Source: Ephydatia muelleri (lineage: Eukaryota > Porifera > Demospongiae > Spongillida > Spongillidae). From it: a stretch of 64,000 nt of DNA. A program made the translations under genes and the position numbers. Every line of letters starts with the position of its first letter. The stretch's first letter is position 1. Location: NCBI GenBank assembly GCA_013339895.1, contig JABACO010000024.1, positions 2,428,746 to 2,492,745 of the forward strand, in the 5' to 3' direction. Positions 19,408 through 31,189 of this stretch are shown in pieces. A model generated the notes under the pieces. It did not search any database, had not been told where the DNA came from, and worked only from the letters and a program-made list of their open reading frames with translations.

Positions 19408-21587
19408 CTACACAGAATACTTCAAAACAGTGTTAGCACCAGTGTTTGCTACATACACACTACCACTCTTAGGATCTAGCATAACACCACTAGGACCATT
19501 GAGATTGCCAACTGTGTGGACCTTGTGTCCTTGAGAATCAAAGATGGAAAGACAATGACCACTGCACTCAGTAACAAGACTGTAACCTTCTTCATCAATC
19601 ACTATTCCAGTTGGACCCTTTACATCCCCATATGATCTGACATAGGTCCCCTCAGGTGTGAAGACTTTGATGGTGTTAGAACCCCAGGCTGCAACAAGGA
19701 TGTTCCCTTGAGGGTCCAAGACAACACCATATGGATACTGGAAACCATGACTACCAGGGACATTACCATTTATGGTCAATAGCCAGGTGCCAGCTTGATC
19801 CAATATTACTACCCTGTGATTGCCACTATCAGAAACAATCAACCTATCTCTTTGGTCAACTGATGGGCACTTAAACTGTCCCTGACCTGATCCACACTGG
19901 CCAAATTTTTGCAGGAACTGTCCTCCTGTTGTCAACTTCTGAATGCGATCATTGCCAACATCAGCAACATACATCACATCTCCCTTGATGAATAAGCCCC
20001 ATGGACTAATGAACTGACCATCACCACTCCCTAAGCTACCTATGGTTCTCTTCTGCTGGCCAGCTTGGTCAAACACACGAATACAGTGATCACTCCAACA
20101 GGCTACATAGATGTCTCCACTGTCATGGATGGCAATACCATGTGGACTTCCACTACACTTGATAACTTGCTCTGGATTACATAAGGTGCTGTACTTGGTT
20201 CCCACATCAAGGTCACAAGGACTGTTTTGTACATGTTGACCATCCATTGTGATGAGGAGCTGGTGAGGACCAGCAGTCTGAGGGGTGAGGGTGATGGTGT
20301 AGGTACCATCCCCATGGTCCTCCACCTCTCCTGGGACAACTGCTCCATCATGTGACAGCTCAGCCTTCACCTGTAGACCACCATACGGGTACCTCTCTCC
20401 CTTTGAGGTCATGCTCTCCACTTTAACACAATACCTTTCCTTCACCTTGGCCACTGACTCAGAAGACCATGTGCTTTGTGATGGAGATGGAGGTGAGTCC
20501 ATTACATGACCAAATATGGAGAGTTGCTTAATAAGAGAATCGATGTGTAGGAGGGACACATGTATGTCACTAGACTGATTTGGAGTGAGGGATACATTGT
20601 CAACCTTCTTCAGTGTGGCCTTCAGTTCAGTGGGTAGCAGATCTCCTAGTGCTACCATCTCGTGGTCAGTGTGGGTCTGGAGGATGTGGGAGGTCATCTC
20701 AGTGTAGCGACCAATCTCATCTTGCATCTTCATCAACTGTTCCTTCTGGAGGGTCAGAGCTGTTGTCTTGGAAAATGAAATGGCCTCCATCTCTGACAAC
20801 AGTGTGTTCTTCCTTTCCTCAATGGTTTGGTGGAGCTGTTCAAAGGCTTGGGTTATGATCAGTGTGGCATTCTCTCTGGAAGTATAAACCTGTTCTGCCA
20901 TCTTGCCATTGGCATCAATGGCTGTGGTCAACTTTGAGGTCACTTCTTGAGCACACACAAGTGCCTCCCTCATGGCATCTCTGTGGACCTTTGCAATATT
21001 GCACATGTCAGCAATCCTGTGGTCCTTGTGGAGGACGAGGGTACAGTCTCTGCAGACCAGTAATTGACAAGCCTCACAAAAAATTTCAATTCTTCTTTCT
21101 CATGATGAGGTAGGGAACAGAAGTGTTTAGTGGGTTTCATTATGGATGGAAGTAGTTTCAGTGACTCTTTGTCTAATCTCACGATCAAATGATTGGATAG
21201 TTTTCGGCTGAATTTATGGTGCTCATAGCCGGAGGCACACAGCAGCTCAATACATGTGCAACAGAACACCACTGCAGGCCCAGCGCTTCCACGTGTGCAG
21301 GCATCACATGACTTTTCACCATCACTGCCAATCTTGGACATGTACCCAGCCACCTCCACTTCAAAGCCAAGATGGAGGTTCTGAGGTATAGCATTGACTC
21401 CACCCTCTGGTATGGTGATACTTCTCTGACAGGTAGGACACTCCATGATCTGCTTGGTCCCAGACCTCTCTATCTCCGTATGGAGACACTGGCCACAGAA
21501 AGAGTGAAGACATGGAAGAATTCTGGGTTCTCTGTATGGCTTAGAACACAGCCGACATGTCAGCTGAGCACTATAGTGGATGTGCAT
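19408..21587 (-). pseudogene. TRIM-NHL RING E3 gene, copy I, one-base frameshift
   Basis: Intronless paralogue of 28987-31170. The N-terminal part (to about 21080) has the RING Cys/His pattern and B-box region. The frame is then broken by one missing base in an A run near 21078-21083. The rest (coiled coil, filamin-type Ig, NHL repeats, stop at 19408) continues in another frame. Nucleotide identity to copy II is high throughout, except a block at about 21186-21262 where the first B-box differs strongly and loses zinc ligands (LLCASGYEHHK against LLCKLCHDYHK). An NHL repeat is shorter by a few residues near 19865. Probably inactive as a full-length E3 unless the shift is an error. Confidence 0.85.
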
Positions 21588-22227
21588 TAAATAGAGAAGC
21601 TTGATGAATTTACATTCCTTCTACAGATAAGTTAACAATACCGTAGCTATAGGTAAAGTGTGTAATACATTTCAATGGTACTTTCCCGTAGTTTGTAACA
21701 TTATAATGTCACTAACAGCCATCATGCTTGAAGATGTTGGATGTACATGTAGACTATACTATAGTATTCAGAGAGGATTTAAACATGCACAACACAAGAA
21801 AGAGGGAGCACACATTCCACCTGAACATGATGAAGAAATGGAGCACCCCAAGGTAGAAGAGATTCTAGGACGGGCATAAGAGGAGAGCAGACCAGTGGAG
21901 TGGTGTAACCTGACATGTGACAAGGTTGAAAGCAGTGGAAAGATTCCCTGTTCCAAGGGACCAGGAGGCAGGGTGCACTGATTCTTAGGATTGCCAGTGT
22001 TCAATAGGAGATGTATACCTCACTACTCCAGTTGTAGAAAACCACCACTTCCAGATATTTGAGCTCAATGTGTGACAATATGTCATTGTACTAGTGTCAA
22101 AACAGCGGAAAAGATGCAATGGAGTTCCCTAAGGCTCCAGATATCAAAGGTACCAGTGAATGACACACAAACCAGACTATTTGTACTGTATTAGAGCAGA
22201 AGCCATAATCAAGCAGCATCAACACTG

Positions 22228-22495
22228 GTCATGGTGGAGGTCACTGGACCATGGTGGAGGCCACTGGACCATGGTGGAGGCCACTGGACCATGGTGGAGG
22301 CCACTGGACCATGGTGGAGGACCATGGTGGAGGCCACTGGACCATGGTGGAGGCCACTGGACCATGGGGAGGCCACTGGACCATGGTGGAGGCCACTGGA
22401 CCATGGTGGAGGCCACTGGACCATGGTGGAGGCCACTGGACCATGGTGGAGGCCATGGGCCATGGTGGAGGCCACTGGGCCATGGTGGAGGCTGC
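22228..22495. repeat. 20-bp minisatellite, about 13 copies
   Basis: The unit is ccatggtggaggccactgga. Copy II of the segment (32895-33905) has about 50 units. No stop codon occurs in any frame of either strand, so long frames here are artefacts. Confidence 0.95.
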
Positions 22496-22621
22496 TGGTT
22501 ACCTTTGTCTCAAGTCAGGGGGGATGGAACGAGGAAGTGGGGAGAGCTTCTTGGTAGAAGTTGCTAGGCTTGATGCTGCTACATTGCTCCCCTATTGCAG
22601 CTCATGTGAGATCTGGCAGTA

Positions 22622-22879
22622 TCGAGTGGAGCACCTAATCAGATAGCTGCAACCACAGGAAGCATTCATAACACTGTCAATCATTCGCTCCATTTTGTGG
22701 ACCCTGTCACCTGGGCGCACACGCAAGGAGTGGAAGGAATGTGGAGCTCGTGCAAACACATGATTCGCGAGGAGAAAACTATGCATTCTTGCCTATTTGA
22801 AACTTATCTCCCCGAGTACATGTGGCGTAGACGATTCGGTGGACCAGTTGCATTTGGCAAAACCAACACACATCGCTGA
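22622..22879 (+). pseudogene. Merlin/ISXO2-like DDE transposase remnant, copy I
   Basis: The frame contains AHTQGVEGMWSSCKHMIREE and LFETYLPEYMWRRRFGG, the C-terminal signature of ISXO2/IS1595-like transposases, called Merlin in animals. The 5' part has lost sequence relative to 34017-34300, breaking the frame. No terminal repeats were found. Confidence 0.65.
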
Positions 22880-23115
22880 AAAATATCCAGTGCGACTTAG
22901 TGCATTATCTTGTAAATTGAATCGGATGAATTTTAAGTGAGAGGGCGGGTTTAAGTAAAAGACAACCGGGATATGTTATAATGCACGCATTTTTAGTTGC
23001 CCGTCACGCCACTTTCCAATCTTTGACCAACAAAGCAAAGCTGGTTATACTATCGTAGCTAGCACAAAACCGGCGAAGCTGTCGGACAAAGTGAGCAAAT
23101 GCACAGTAGCGATTC

Positions 23116-25017
23116 TACAGAGCCAATATGCATCAAACCCCCCTACGCCACTTTTCATCTTATTCCATCTAACCATGGATAGTATAGTCAGGGAATTGGA
23201 AACGAGTCTAATCAACACCAATTGACACCTCTACTCCTCTCGTTTCAGCACTTATAAGAATTCTGTATTTGTAACTATGCTTCAAGATGGATAACTTGGG
23301 AGCCACAGCTGGAAGAAATTATGGTTCGTATCAAAAAATTGAAAGTAGCCAAGTACACACAAAAGCAAAACACCACAAACTTATCAAAAGGCACAACAGC
23401 CCGCGCACAGAAGGTACATAAGTGCGATGCGTCCTGAACAAAAAACTTTTCTTCAAATTCTCGAAGTTGCCCCGTCATATATTTCCTAAAATACTTACAG
23501 ATATTCTCCTACGTATGTGAAGCGCTTCAGAGCAGATAACAAGAACCAAGACCAACCGAACTGAAGATATGAACGATTTCGAACCTCTCCGTAGGTGTTA
23601 ACGATTTTGTAACGATGTAACGCGGAGTGCCCACAGCCAGTAATGCGCTCACGAGACTCGTTTCCTATCCCCTTACTATACTATCTAGTATAGTATGATC
23701 TAATACATCGCGTTTCGTTAAGAAAAGCGCTATACTGACTGACAATAAACTGCACTAAGGGATTAACTATTTGTTTTTCCAACTCGCCCAAAGAGCACAC
23801 GTAGATCACAAAACGATTAAAGCAGGCTATCGATACATGTTGAAATTTAGTTTCCAATGATATTTCCAATGCATTGACGCGCTTTTTACTTCACCGGGTC
23901 GGATTGTTCGCGTATGGCGCACGTGACGAAATCCATATATTATCTCTGGGGGTTTAAAGGGCATCATGCCATATTTCAGAGGTGGTTATCATACGTGCTT
24001 TCCTTACAAAGGAGATGACGAAGAACAAATAGGTGGAAATCGGTCTACATATGACCACACATAATTGTTGAACGGGCCCGCGGGGTAGCTATCTGCTCAC
24101 CTTGTATTTGAATCTTCCTTTGAAACTCCAGCGCTAGGATCCAACATCGACGCCATATCTATTACCCACCACTTCCGATAAATTGCAGTATTGTTATAGC
24201 GCATGGCATGATTAATAATTTGTATTAACCACGTTTAGAAACAACAGTATCGCCCCGCCTCTGAGCTCACTGCATTAAGCTGTATTGCGTGATACTGACG
24301 AGAAAAATTAAGATTGATGAAAGTACAGCGTCGAGAGATCATTTCCACTGCATGCTCACCTTGTATTTGAATCTTCTTGTAAATGTTCCTTTGAAACTCC
24401 AGCGCTACGATCCAACATCGACGCCATATCTATTACACGTGACAGGATTAATAATTTGTATTAACCACGTATAAATTGCAACGCTGTACCACTCAAATGA
24501 ATTAACGCTCGATGACCATGGAAACAACGGTATAGCCCCGCCTCATGAGCTCACTGCAATAACATTGATGAAAGTACAGCGTCGAGACCTCATTTCCACT
24601 GCATGCTCCAATAAAGCCAATGTGAGGTTAGAACAGTTTTTAATACGATCTAAACATACTTTGTTTGCACACGTGACCTCCGCAACTGCGTGGGTGTCTC
24701 CAGACTGACTATTCAATAGACCAGTGTGGGTACTGACTGGTGCACATTGACACAAAACCAGCACTGCACACACGTATTGAGAAGTCATAATCAATGCCAG
24801 CAGGATATACACGTATGGATTAATGAGATACACATTTGACTGTCCTTACACCAATGAGAAAAAAAAGTGGACAACATGATGCTCTGATGAGTTGCACAAA
24901 ATACATACACACATGCAACATAAGGAAGTGAATCAACACACACACACACAGACACACACACACACACACACACCACAGGGCCATGTGGGGGGAAGATTGA
25001 AGGGGACAAGCCCACAC
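23116..25017. other. Non-coding duplicated segment, copy I
   Basis: Matches 39141-40525. It contains the empty insertion site (cagagccaatatgcat near 23108-23125) corresponding to the LTR element at 34537. A block of about 257 bp is tandemly doubled here (24097 and 24354, both starting gctcaccttgtatttgaatc) but single at 39690. No gene was recognised. A CA-rich tract lies at 24934-24973. Confidence 0.75.
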
Positions 25018-25189
25018 TCAGGATGACTGCAGTGTGCTATTGCTGCTCCCTCCACTGGACAGTCTTCGTCTCTTCCTTAGCAGTGTGGTCTCCGCCAAAG
25101 CCAGTGCCTTGAAGGCCTCGGCCACCAGGTGGGCGTGGCGGGACACAAGTGTGCTCCATCCCTGGGTGTCCATCACTTCTGGTGCATAA
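25018..25189 (-). CDS. SPOP-like C-terminal exon, copy I
   Basis: The acceptor CTCTACAG precedes SYAPEVMDTQGWSTLVSRHA, then HLVAEAFKALA, a basic RKRRRL nuclear-localisation-like motif, a Ser-rich tail and a stop. It corresponds to the C-terminal BACK helix and tail of SPOP. The peptide is identical to the copy at 40526-40697. No BTB or BACK exon lies in the expected position upstream in this copy, so this is likely an orphan exon. Confidence 0.7.
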
Positions 25190-25394
25190 CTGTAGAGGGA
25201 GGGGCACCCATGGCTGGTCAACATGTTAGCCAATTACAAGCTACACTGACACTAGCAAAGAGTGAAGGAGTGGGTGGAGAAGGAAATAAGGGCACCTCCC
25301 CCTCCCCCTCCCATTGTTTGCTTGTTGCATTTGGGTAGAGTGATGTGCTAGAGTAACCATTAGAATGGTTATGCTCATGTGAGAGCACTCACTG

Positions 25395-25815
25395 GTTAAA
25401 GAGCTTTCTCACACCACTCTACAACCAGCGAGCTCACACCATTCTACGACCGGCGAGCTCACACCACTCTACGACCAGCGAGCTCACACCACTCTACGAC
25501 CACCGCTCTACCGCAAGTGAAACTTAACACTGTTCATGACCAGCTAGCTCAAACCACTTTACGACCAGCTAGCTCACACCACTCTATGACCAGCGAGCTC
25601 ACACCACTCTATGAACAGCTAGCTCACCCACTCTACGACCAGCTAGCTCAAACCACTCTACGACCAGTGAGCTCACACCACTCTTCAACCAGCTAGCTCA
25701 AACCACTTTACGACCAGCTAGCTCAAACCACTTTACGACCAGCGAGCTCACACCACTCTACGACCAGTGAGCTCACACCACTCTACGACCACCATTCTAA
25801 GACCTGTGACCTCAC
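25395..25815. repeat. 25-bp minisatellite, about 16 copies
   Basis: The core is gagctcacaccactctacga followed by ccagc, with AGCTAGCTC variants. It is intronic or intergenic between the SPOP-like fragments and absent from the corresponding site in copy II. Confidence 0.92.
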
Positions 25816-25819
25816 ACCA

Positions 25820-27530
25820 ATGTACGATACTTTAACCACAACTTACGCCTTCTCTCTGACAAGGCCTGGGTTACCTGGCTGCTTGACGGCATTGGCACAC
25901 ACTGACTCTGTTTCTCCTCTTAAATCACGCAACCTATCCACAGCATACACAAATCCACACACACACATACATACACACATACACACACACATACTACACT
26001 TACACATATATACATGTGGCACAAACAATAACACTCTAATGATGGTACACTGAATGTGTTCTCTGCACATGTATTCTTGATCTATTCTATTGAACAGCTC
26101 ATGAGGGACATACATGTAGGTACATCACACACACTGTAGTGTCCCATAGGACTGGTCCTTTGTACTTACATCATATTCCAGTAGGACTTCTTGAGAGGAT
26201 AGAGGACAAGTCATAAGGTATTCTGTGGGTACACACGTAAGAGGCTTTTTTGTTTTTTATGTGTTTCTTAGAGTTGGATAATGAATATTAAATTTAAATT
26301 GCTATGTACTTATGTCTGTGTATACTTACCAACGGCCCTGACCTGTAGCTACAATAAAATTAATTAATTGGCCACAGGCCATGCAGGAACAACACAGGCC
26401 ATGCAACTAGTGATGCAACATTGTATGTAAGGTTAGGCTGTTACCTGTGGCAATGAAATTATTGTACCTATCATTAATTGCAGATTGTGGTGAATGAGGG
26501 CTATCCCCCTCCCCCCCCCCCTTCCATGGTAAGTTTACACAGACATACCTTAGCAAGCTAGTAACAATTTCATTATTCTGCTGTTGCCAGACTCCCAAAC
26601 GCTTTTACAGGTGCAACGTAGAGTGCTAGATGATGAGTGAACAGTAACTGAGGGAAAAAGTATACTTTTAGAGAAGACTACAAGCAACAATCCAGAGGAC
26701 GACCACAGTGAGTATGAAAGCAGGGTACAGAAATTGAGAATAGAATCAGTTGCCTCTTGAGCTGTGCATCGAATAGAACATAATGTTGCCATATGTGTCA
26801 CGGTGTGTTTATGTGTGTGTGTGTGTGTGTGTGTGCAAGTGATGTGCTCAAGAATTGTACAGTGCCATTTGCACAACGTATACACATAAGGGTGTGTGAA
26901 CCAGTATGAGGACATGTTCACACACTCCATATGGGCTAAGCATGGTGGGGTAAAAGAGACTTGAAGTCCCGCAATAGCTGAGGCATAAAGAAGTTGAGCA
27001 AGGGTTATGCCAAATAAGAAAGCTTTATTACACATTATGTGAGTGCATAGAGATATGTATAGGCAAGTTGTGGTACATGTAGTGTTATTCTTTGCCACAA
27101 GCATGTATACAGTGGTATGGGGACCCGATGTACACCAATCAAATGGGACACAGCGGATCAATATACATACGTACAAAGGACCAATCATATGGGCCTATGG
27201 AGACACAATGCATGTACAAAAGAACAATCCTAGGGACACGAGAATGGTACAGAAGCTCAGTACATAAACCCATTCAAAAATGCACACAGTTAACTGGAAT
27301 AGAATACACGTGCATGTGAGTGTGGTGTGTCATCATCATCAGACTGGTGTATTGTGTACTATTTGCTGTGAATAATTAAATAACTAGTCTTGCAGTAATA
27401 TTTTAGCTCCATGTCTACATTGTGGCAATGGTGTGAAAGCAAACACGGTCATGTTCTTGGTGCTCGATGTGCAGGAAGCGTGTTTGGACCATGGGCAAAA
27501 CATCTGCATCATTGTAATCTATTACCTTTT
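25820..27530. other. Triplicated non-coding segment, copy 1 of 3
   Basis: Related in order and orientation to 43860-45480 and 50500-53050. It contains a GT microsatellite (26815-26835) and a poly-C run near 26511. A possible short exon on the minus strand at 25843-25960 (AVDRLRDLRGETES) is also present in the third copy, but I could not assign it to a family. Confidence 0.65.
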
Positions 27531-27781
27531 CCATGCCAGAATATTTTAACTCATTGACTCCCCTTCAAACCATTTTAACCCATCACCTCCTCTCCTCCCT
27601 TCATCCGAATTGAAACACCTTTTGTTAAATTTATTACTTTATAGAAAAGAACTGTTAAATAAATCTTTTTGTAACTCTTCTTGGGAAATGAAACCTCATC
27701 AATACCCCACATGACTCCTCCCCTCTCCATTTCCAATGTAACCCTTTCTTGCCCATCCCCTCCTCACCCCATTCTCCCTCA

Positions 27782-28066
<285 letters not shown>

Positions 28067-28079
28067 CTAAACATCACAA

Positions 28080-28701
28080 TTCTCCTTATCACACCCTCCC
28101 TCTATTTATCTATCACTACACTCTCCCTCACCATCTCCTTCCCACAGCTTGTTTCCTCCCCAGCTCCTCTCTCTCTGGTGTCCCTTCTTCTTCCTCTCCT
28201 TGCCAGCTGCCTCACTCACTGCAGACACCATAGGGGCCTTCTCCATCACCACACTGGTTCCCCTTCTTCCTCCTCCCCTGCCTCAGGTTCTCACTGCTGC
28301 CTACCTCCGGCAGCATTTCCTCACTCCCCAGGGGGGCAAATTCTTCCCTTTCTCCTTATTTGGGCGTGTGGGGGAGACGAGCTGTCTTCTCGGCCACGCC
28401 CCTTCCTCCCACTACTCTGCCACAATGTACGATACACCAGCCGTATGCAGCTGGTGGAGCATGTACTCGTCCACTTCACTTTTGTTGCCTGAGAGGAGCA
28501 GCAGGTAAAGAGACAGGTAGTCCCTGCTCTCCTCGTCCATTAACCTTCGGATTCATCCTCAAAACCTGATGGATGTTTGAGGGGGAGAGAGGGTGTGGCA
28601 GCGAGGGGGATGCGAGCAGTACTGTTCATCCTCTTTCCCGGCATGCGTACAGTGATGTTCTGAATGTTGAGACTCTTCCCATGGGTCTGGTTCATGTAGT
28701 C
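28080..28701 (-). pseudogene. Mosaic AGAP and SPOP exon fragments, copy B
   Basis: 28080-28475 matches the AGAP PH-loop insert with several gaps. 28477-28569 matches the SPOP MATH exon (LRMNPK visible, then a small insertion and frame change). 28570-28701 matches the AGAP PH fragment DYMNQTHGKSLNIQNITVRM behind a TTGTAG acceptor. The alternation of two unrelated gene families within 600 bp is shared with 18.9-19.1 kb and shows that a fused ancestor was duplicated. Confidence 0.7.
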
Positions 28702-28986
28702 CTACAAGGTGGGGAGGAGGAAAGGAGTGGGGAAGAGGAGGGGATGGAGTGGGGAAGGAAGAAAGGTATGGAATGGAGTGGGGAAGAGGAATGGTAAAAC
28801 TAATGGTGTTCCAGGACCATCAAATGGCCACACCTCCAGAATTCCAATCACATGTGGTTCCAATATTATGGCCTTTGACAAAGGAAATAAAAGGGGGCGG
28901 GGGGTAACAAGTCATGTGGATGTGTTTACTGCACTCAAGTATTCAAATATAATTAGAGGAATAATTGTACAAAACATCACATCACA

Positions 28987-31170
28987 CTACACAGAATACT
29001 TCAATACAGTGTTAGCACCAGTGTTTGCTACATACACACTACCACTCTTAGGATCTAGCATAACACCATCGGGGCCAATGAGATTGCCAACTGTGTGGAC
29101 CTTGTGTCCTTGAGAATCAAAGATGGAAAGACAATCACCAAGGTACTCAGTAACAAGACTGTAACCTTCTTCATCAATCACTATTCCAGATGGTTTCTTT
29201 ACATCCCCATATGATCTGACATAGGTCCCCTCAGTTGTGAAGACTTTGATGGTGTTAGAACCCCTGGCTGCAACATGGATGTTCCCTTGAGGGTCCAAGG
29301 CAACACCATATGGATACTGGAAACCATGACTACCAGGGACATTACCATTTATGGTCAATTGCCAGGTACCAGCTTGATCCAATATTACTACCCTGTGATT
29401 GCCACTATCAGCAACAATTAACCTATCTCTTTGGTCAACAATAACTGATGTTGGATACTGAAACTGTCCCTGAACTGATCCACGTTGGCCAAACTTTTGC
29501 AGGAACTGTCCTCCTGTTGTCAACTTCTGAATGCGATCATTGCCAAAATCAGCAACATACATCACATCTCCCTTGATGAATAAGCCCCATGGCAAAGAGA
29601 ACTGACCATCACCACTGCCAGGACTACCTATGGTTCTCTTCTGCTGGCCAGCTTGGTCAAACACATGAATACAGTGATCATCCCAACAGGATACATAGAT
29701 GTCTCCAATGTCATGGATAGCAATACCATGTGACTGACCACTACACTTGATAACTTGCTCTGGATTACATAAGGTGTTGTACTTGGTTCCTACATCAAGG
29801 TCACAAGGACTGTTCTGTACATGTTGACCATCCATTGTGATGAGGAGCTGGTGAGGACCAGCAATCTGAGGGGTGAGGGTGATGGTGTAGGTACCATCCC
29901 CATGGTCCTCCACCTCTCCTGGGACAACTGCTCCATCATGTGACAGCTCAGCCCTCACCTGTAGACCACCATATGGGTACCTCTCTCCCTTTGAGGTCAT
30001 GCTCACCACTTTAACACAATACCTTTCCTTCACCACTGACTCAGAAGACCATGTGCTTTGTGATGGAGATGGAGATGAGTCCATTACATGACCAAATATG
30101 GAGAGTTGCTTAATAAGAGAATCGATGTGTAGGAGGGACACATGTATGTCACTAGACTGATTAGGAGTGAGGGACACATTCTCAACCTTCTTCAGGATGG
30201 CCTTCAGTTCAGTGGGTAGCAGATCTCTTAGTGCTGCCATCTCATGGTCAGTGTGAGTCTGGAGGATGTGGGAGGTCATCTCAGTGTAGCGACCAATTTC
30301 ATCTTGCATTTTCATCAACTGTTCCTTCTGGAGGGTCAGAGCTGTTGTCTTGGAAAGTGAAATGGCCTCCATCTCTGACAACAGTGTGTTCTTCCTTTCT
30401 TCAATGGTTTGGTGGAGCTGATCAAAGGCTTGGGTTATGATCAGTGTGGCATTCCCTCTGGAAGTATAAACCTGTTCTGCCATCTTGCCATTGGCATCAA
30501 TGGCTGTGGTCAGCTTTGAGGTCACTTCTTGAGCACACACAAGTGCCTCCCTCATGGCATCTCTGTGGACCTTTGCAATATTGCACATGTCAGCAATCCT
30601 GTGGTCTTTGTGGAGGACGAGGGTACAGTCTCTGCAGATCAGTAATTGGCAAGTCTCACAAAAGAATTTCAATTCTTCTTTCTCATGATGAGGTAGGGAA
30701 CAGATGTGTTTAGTGGGTTTCATTATGGATGGAAGTAATTTGATAGAGTCTTTGTCTAATCCAACCATCTGATGATGGTGGAATATCTTACTATGCTTGT
30801 GGTAGTCATGGCACAGCTTGCAAAGAAGATGATGACATGTGCAACAGAACACCACTGCAGGCCCAGTGCTCCCATCAATGCAAGCATCACATGACTTTTC
30901 ACCATCACTGCCAATCTTGGACATGTACCCAGCCACCTCCACTTCAAAGCCAAGATGGAGGTTCTGAGGTATAGCATTGACTCCACCCTCTGGTATGGTG
31001 ATACTTCTCTGACAGGTAGGACACTCTATGTTCTGCTCGGTCCCAGACCTCTCTATCTCTGTATGTAGACACTGGCCACAGAAAGAGTGAAGACATGGAA
31101 GAATTCTGGGTTCTCTGTACGGCTTAGAACACAGCCGACATGTCAGCTGAGCACTATAGTGGATGTGCAT
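28987..31170 (-). CDS. TRIM-NHL protein (RING, B-boxes, coiled coil, filamin Ig, NHL), copy II
   Basis: Intact intronless 727-codon gene of the TRIM2/TRIM3/TRIM71 type. RING zinc ligands are C11, C14, C26, H28, C31, C34, C50 and C53. B-box 1 spans about 94-126 (CDAC ... CCTC ... LLCKLCHDYH) and B-box 2 about 157-190 (FCETC ... CRDCTLVLHKDH). A coiled coil covers about 195-330, a filamin-type Ig domain about 380-460 (GERYPYGGLQVRAEL, GDGTYTITLTP), and about six NHL repeats run from 480 to the end (GNDRIQKL, GNHRVVILD, GSNTIKVF). The family ubiquitinates proteins through the RING, and the NHL propeller binds protein or RNA targets in the cytoplasm. Which target applies here is unknown. It lies in a direct duplication whose other copy (19408-21587) is frameshifted. 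There is no TATA-type promoter I can point to. Confidence 0.92.
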   Translation of the reverse strand: MHIHYSAQLTCRLCSKPYREPRILPCLHSFCGQCLHTEIERSGTEQNIECPTCQRSITIPEGGVNAIPQNLHLGFEVEVAGYMSKIGSDGEKSCDACIDGSTGPAVVFCCTCHHLLCKLCHDYHKHSKIFHHHQMVGLDKDSIKLLPSIMKPTKHICSLPHHEKEELKFFCETCQLLICRDCTLVLHKDHRIADMCNIAKVHRDAMREALVCAQEVTSKLTTAIDANGKMAEQVYTSRGNATLIITQAFDQLHQTIEERKNTLLSEMEAISLSKTTALTLQKEQLMKMQDEIGRYTEMTSHILQTHTDHEMAALRDLLPTELKAILKKVENVSLTPNQSSDIHVSLLHIDSLIKQLSIFGHVMDSSPSPSQSTWSSESVVKERYCVKVVSMTSKGERYPYGGLQVRAELSHDGAVVPGEVEDHGDGTYTITLTPQIAGPHQLLITMDGQHVQNSPCDLDVGTKYNTLCNPEQVIKCSGQSHGIAIHDIGDIYVSCWDDHCIHVFDQAGQQKRTIGSPGSGDGQFSLPWGLFIKGDVMYVADFGNDRIQKLTTGGQFLQKFGQRGSVQGQFQYPTSVIVDQRDRLIVADSGNHRVVILDQAGTWQLTINGNVPGSHGFQYPYGVALDPQGNIHVAARGSNTIKVFTTEGTYVRSYGDVKKPSGIVIDEEGYSLVTEYLGDCLSIFDSQGHKVHTVGNLIGPDGVMLDPKSGSVYVANTGANTVLKYSV

Positions 31171-31189
31171 TAAATAGAGAAGCTTGATA

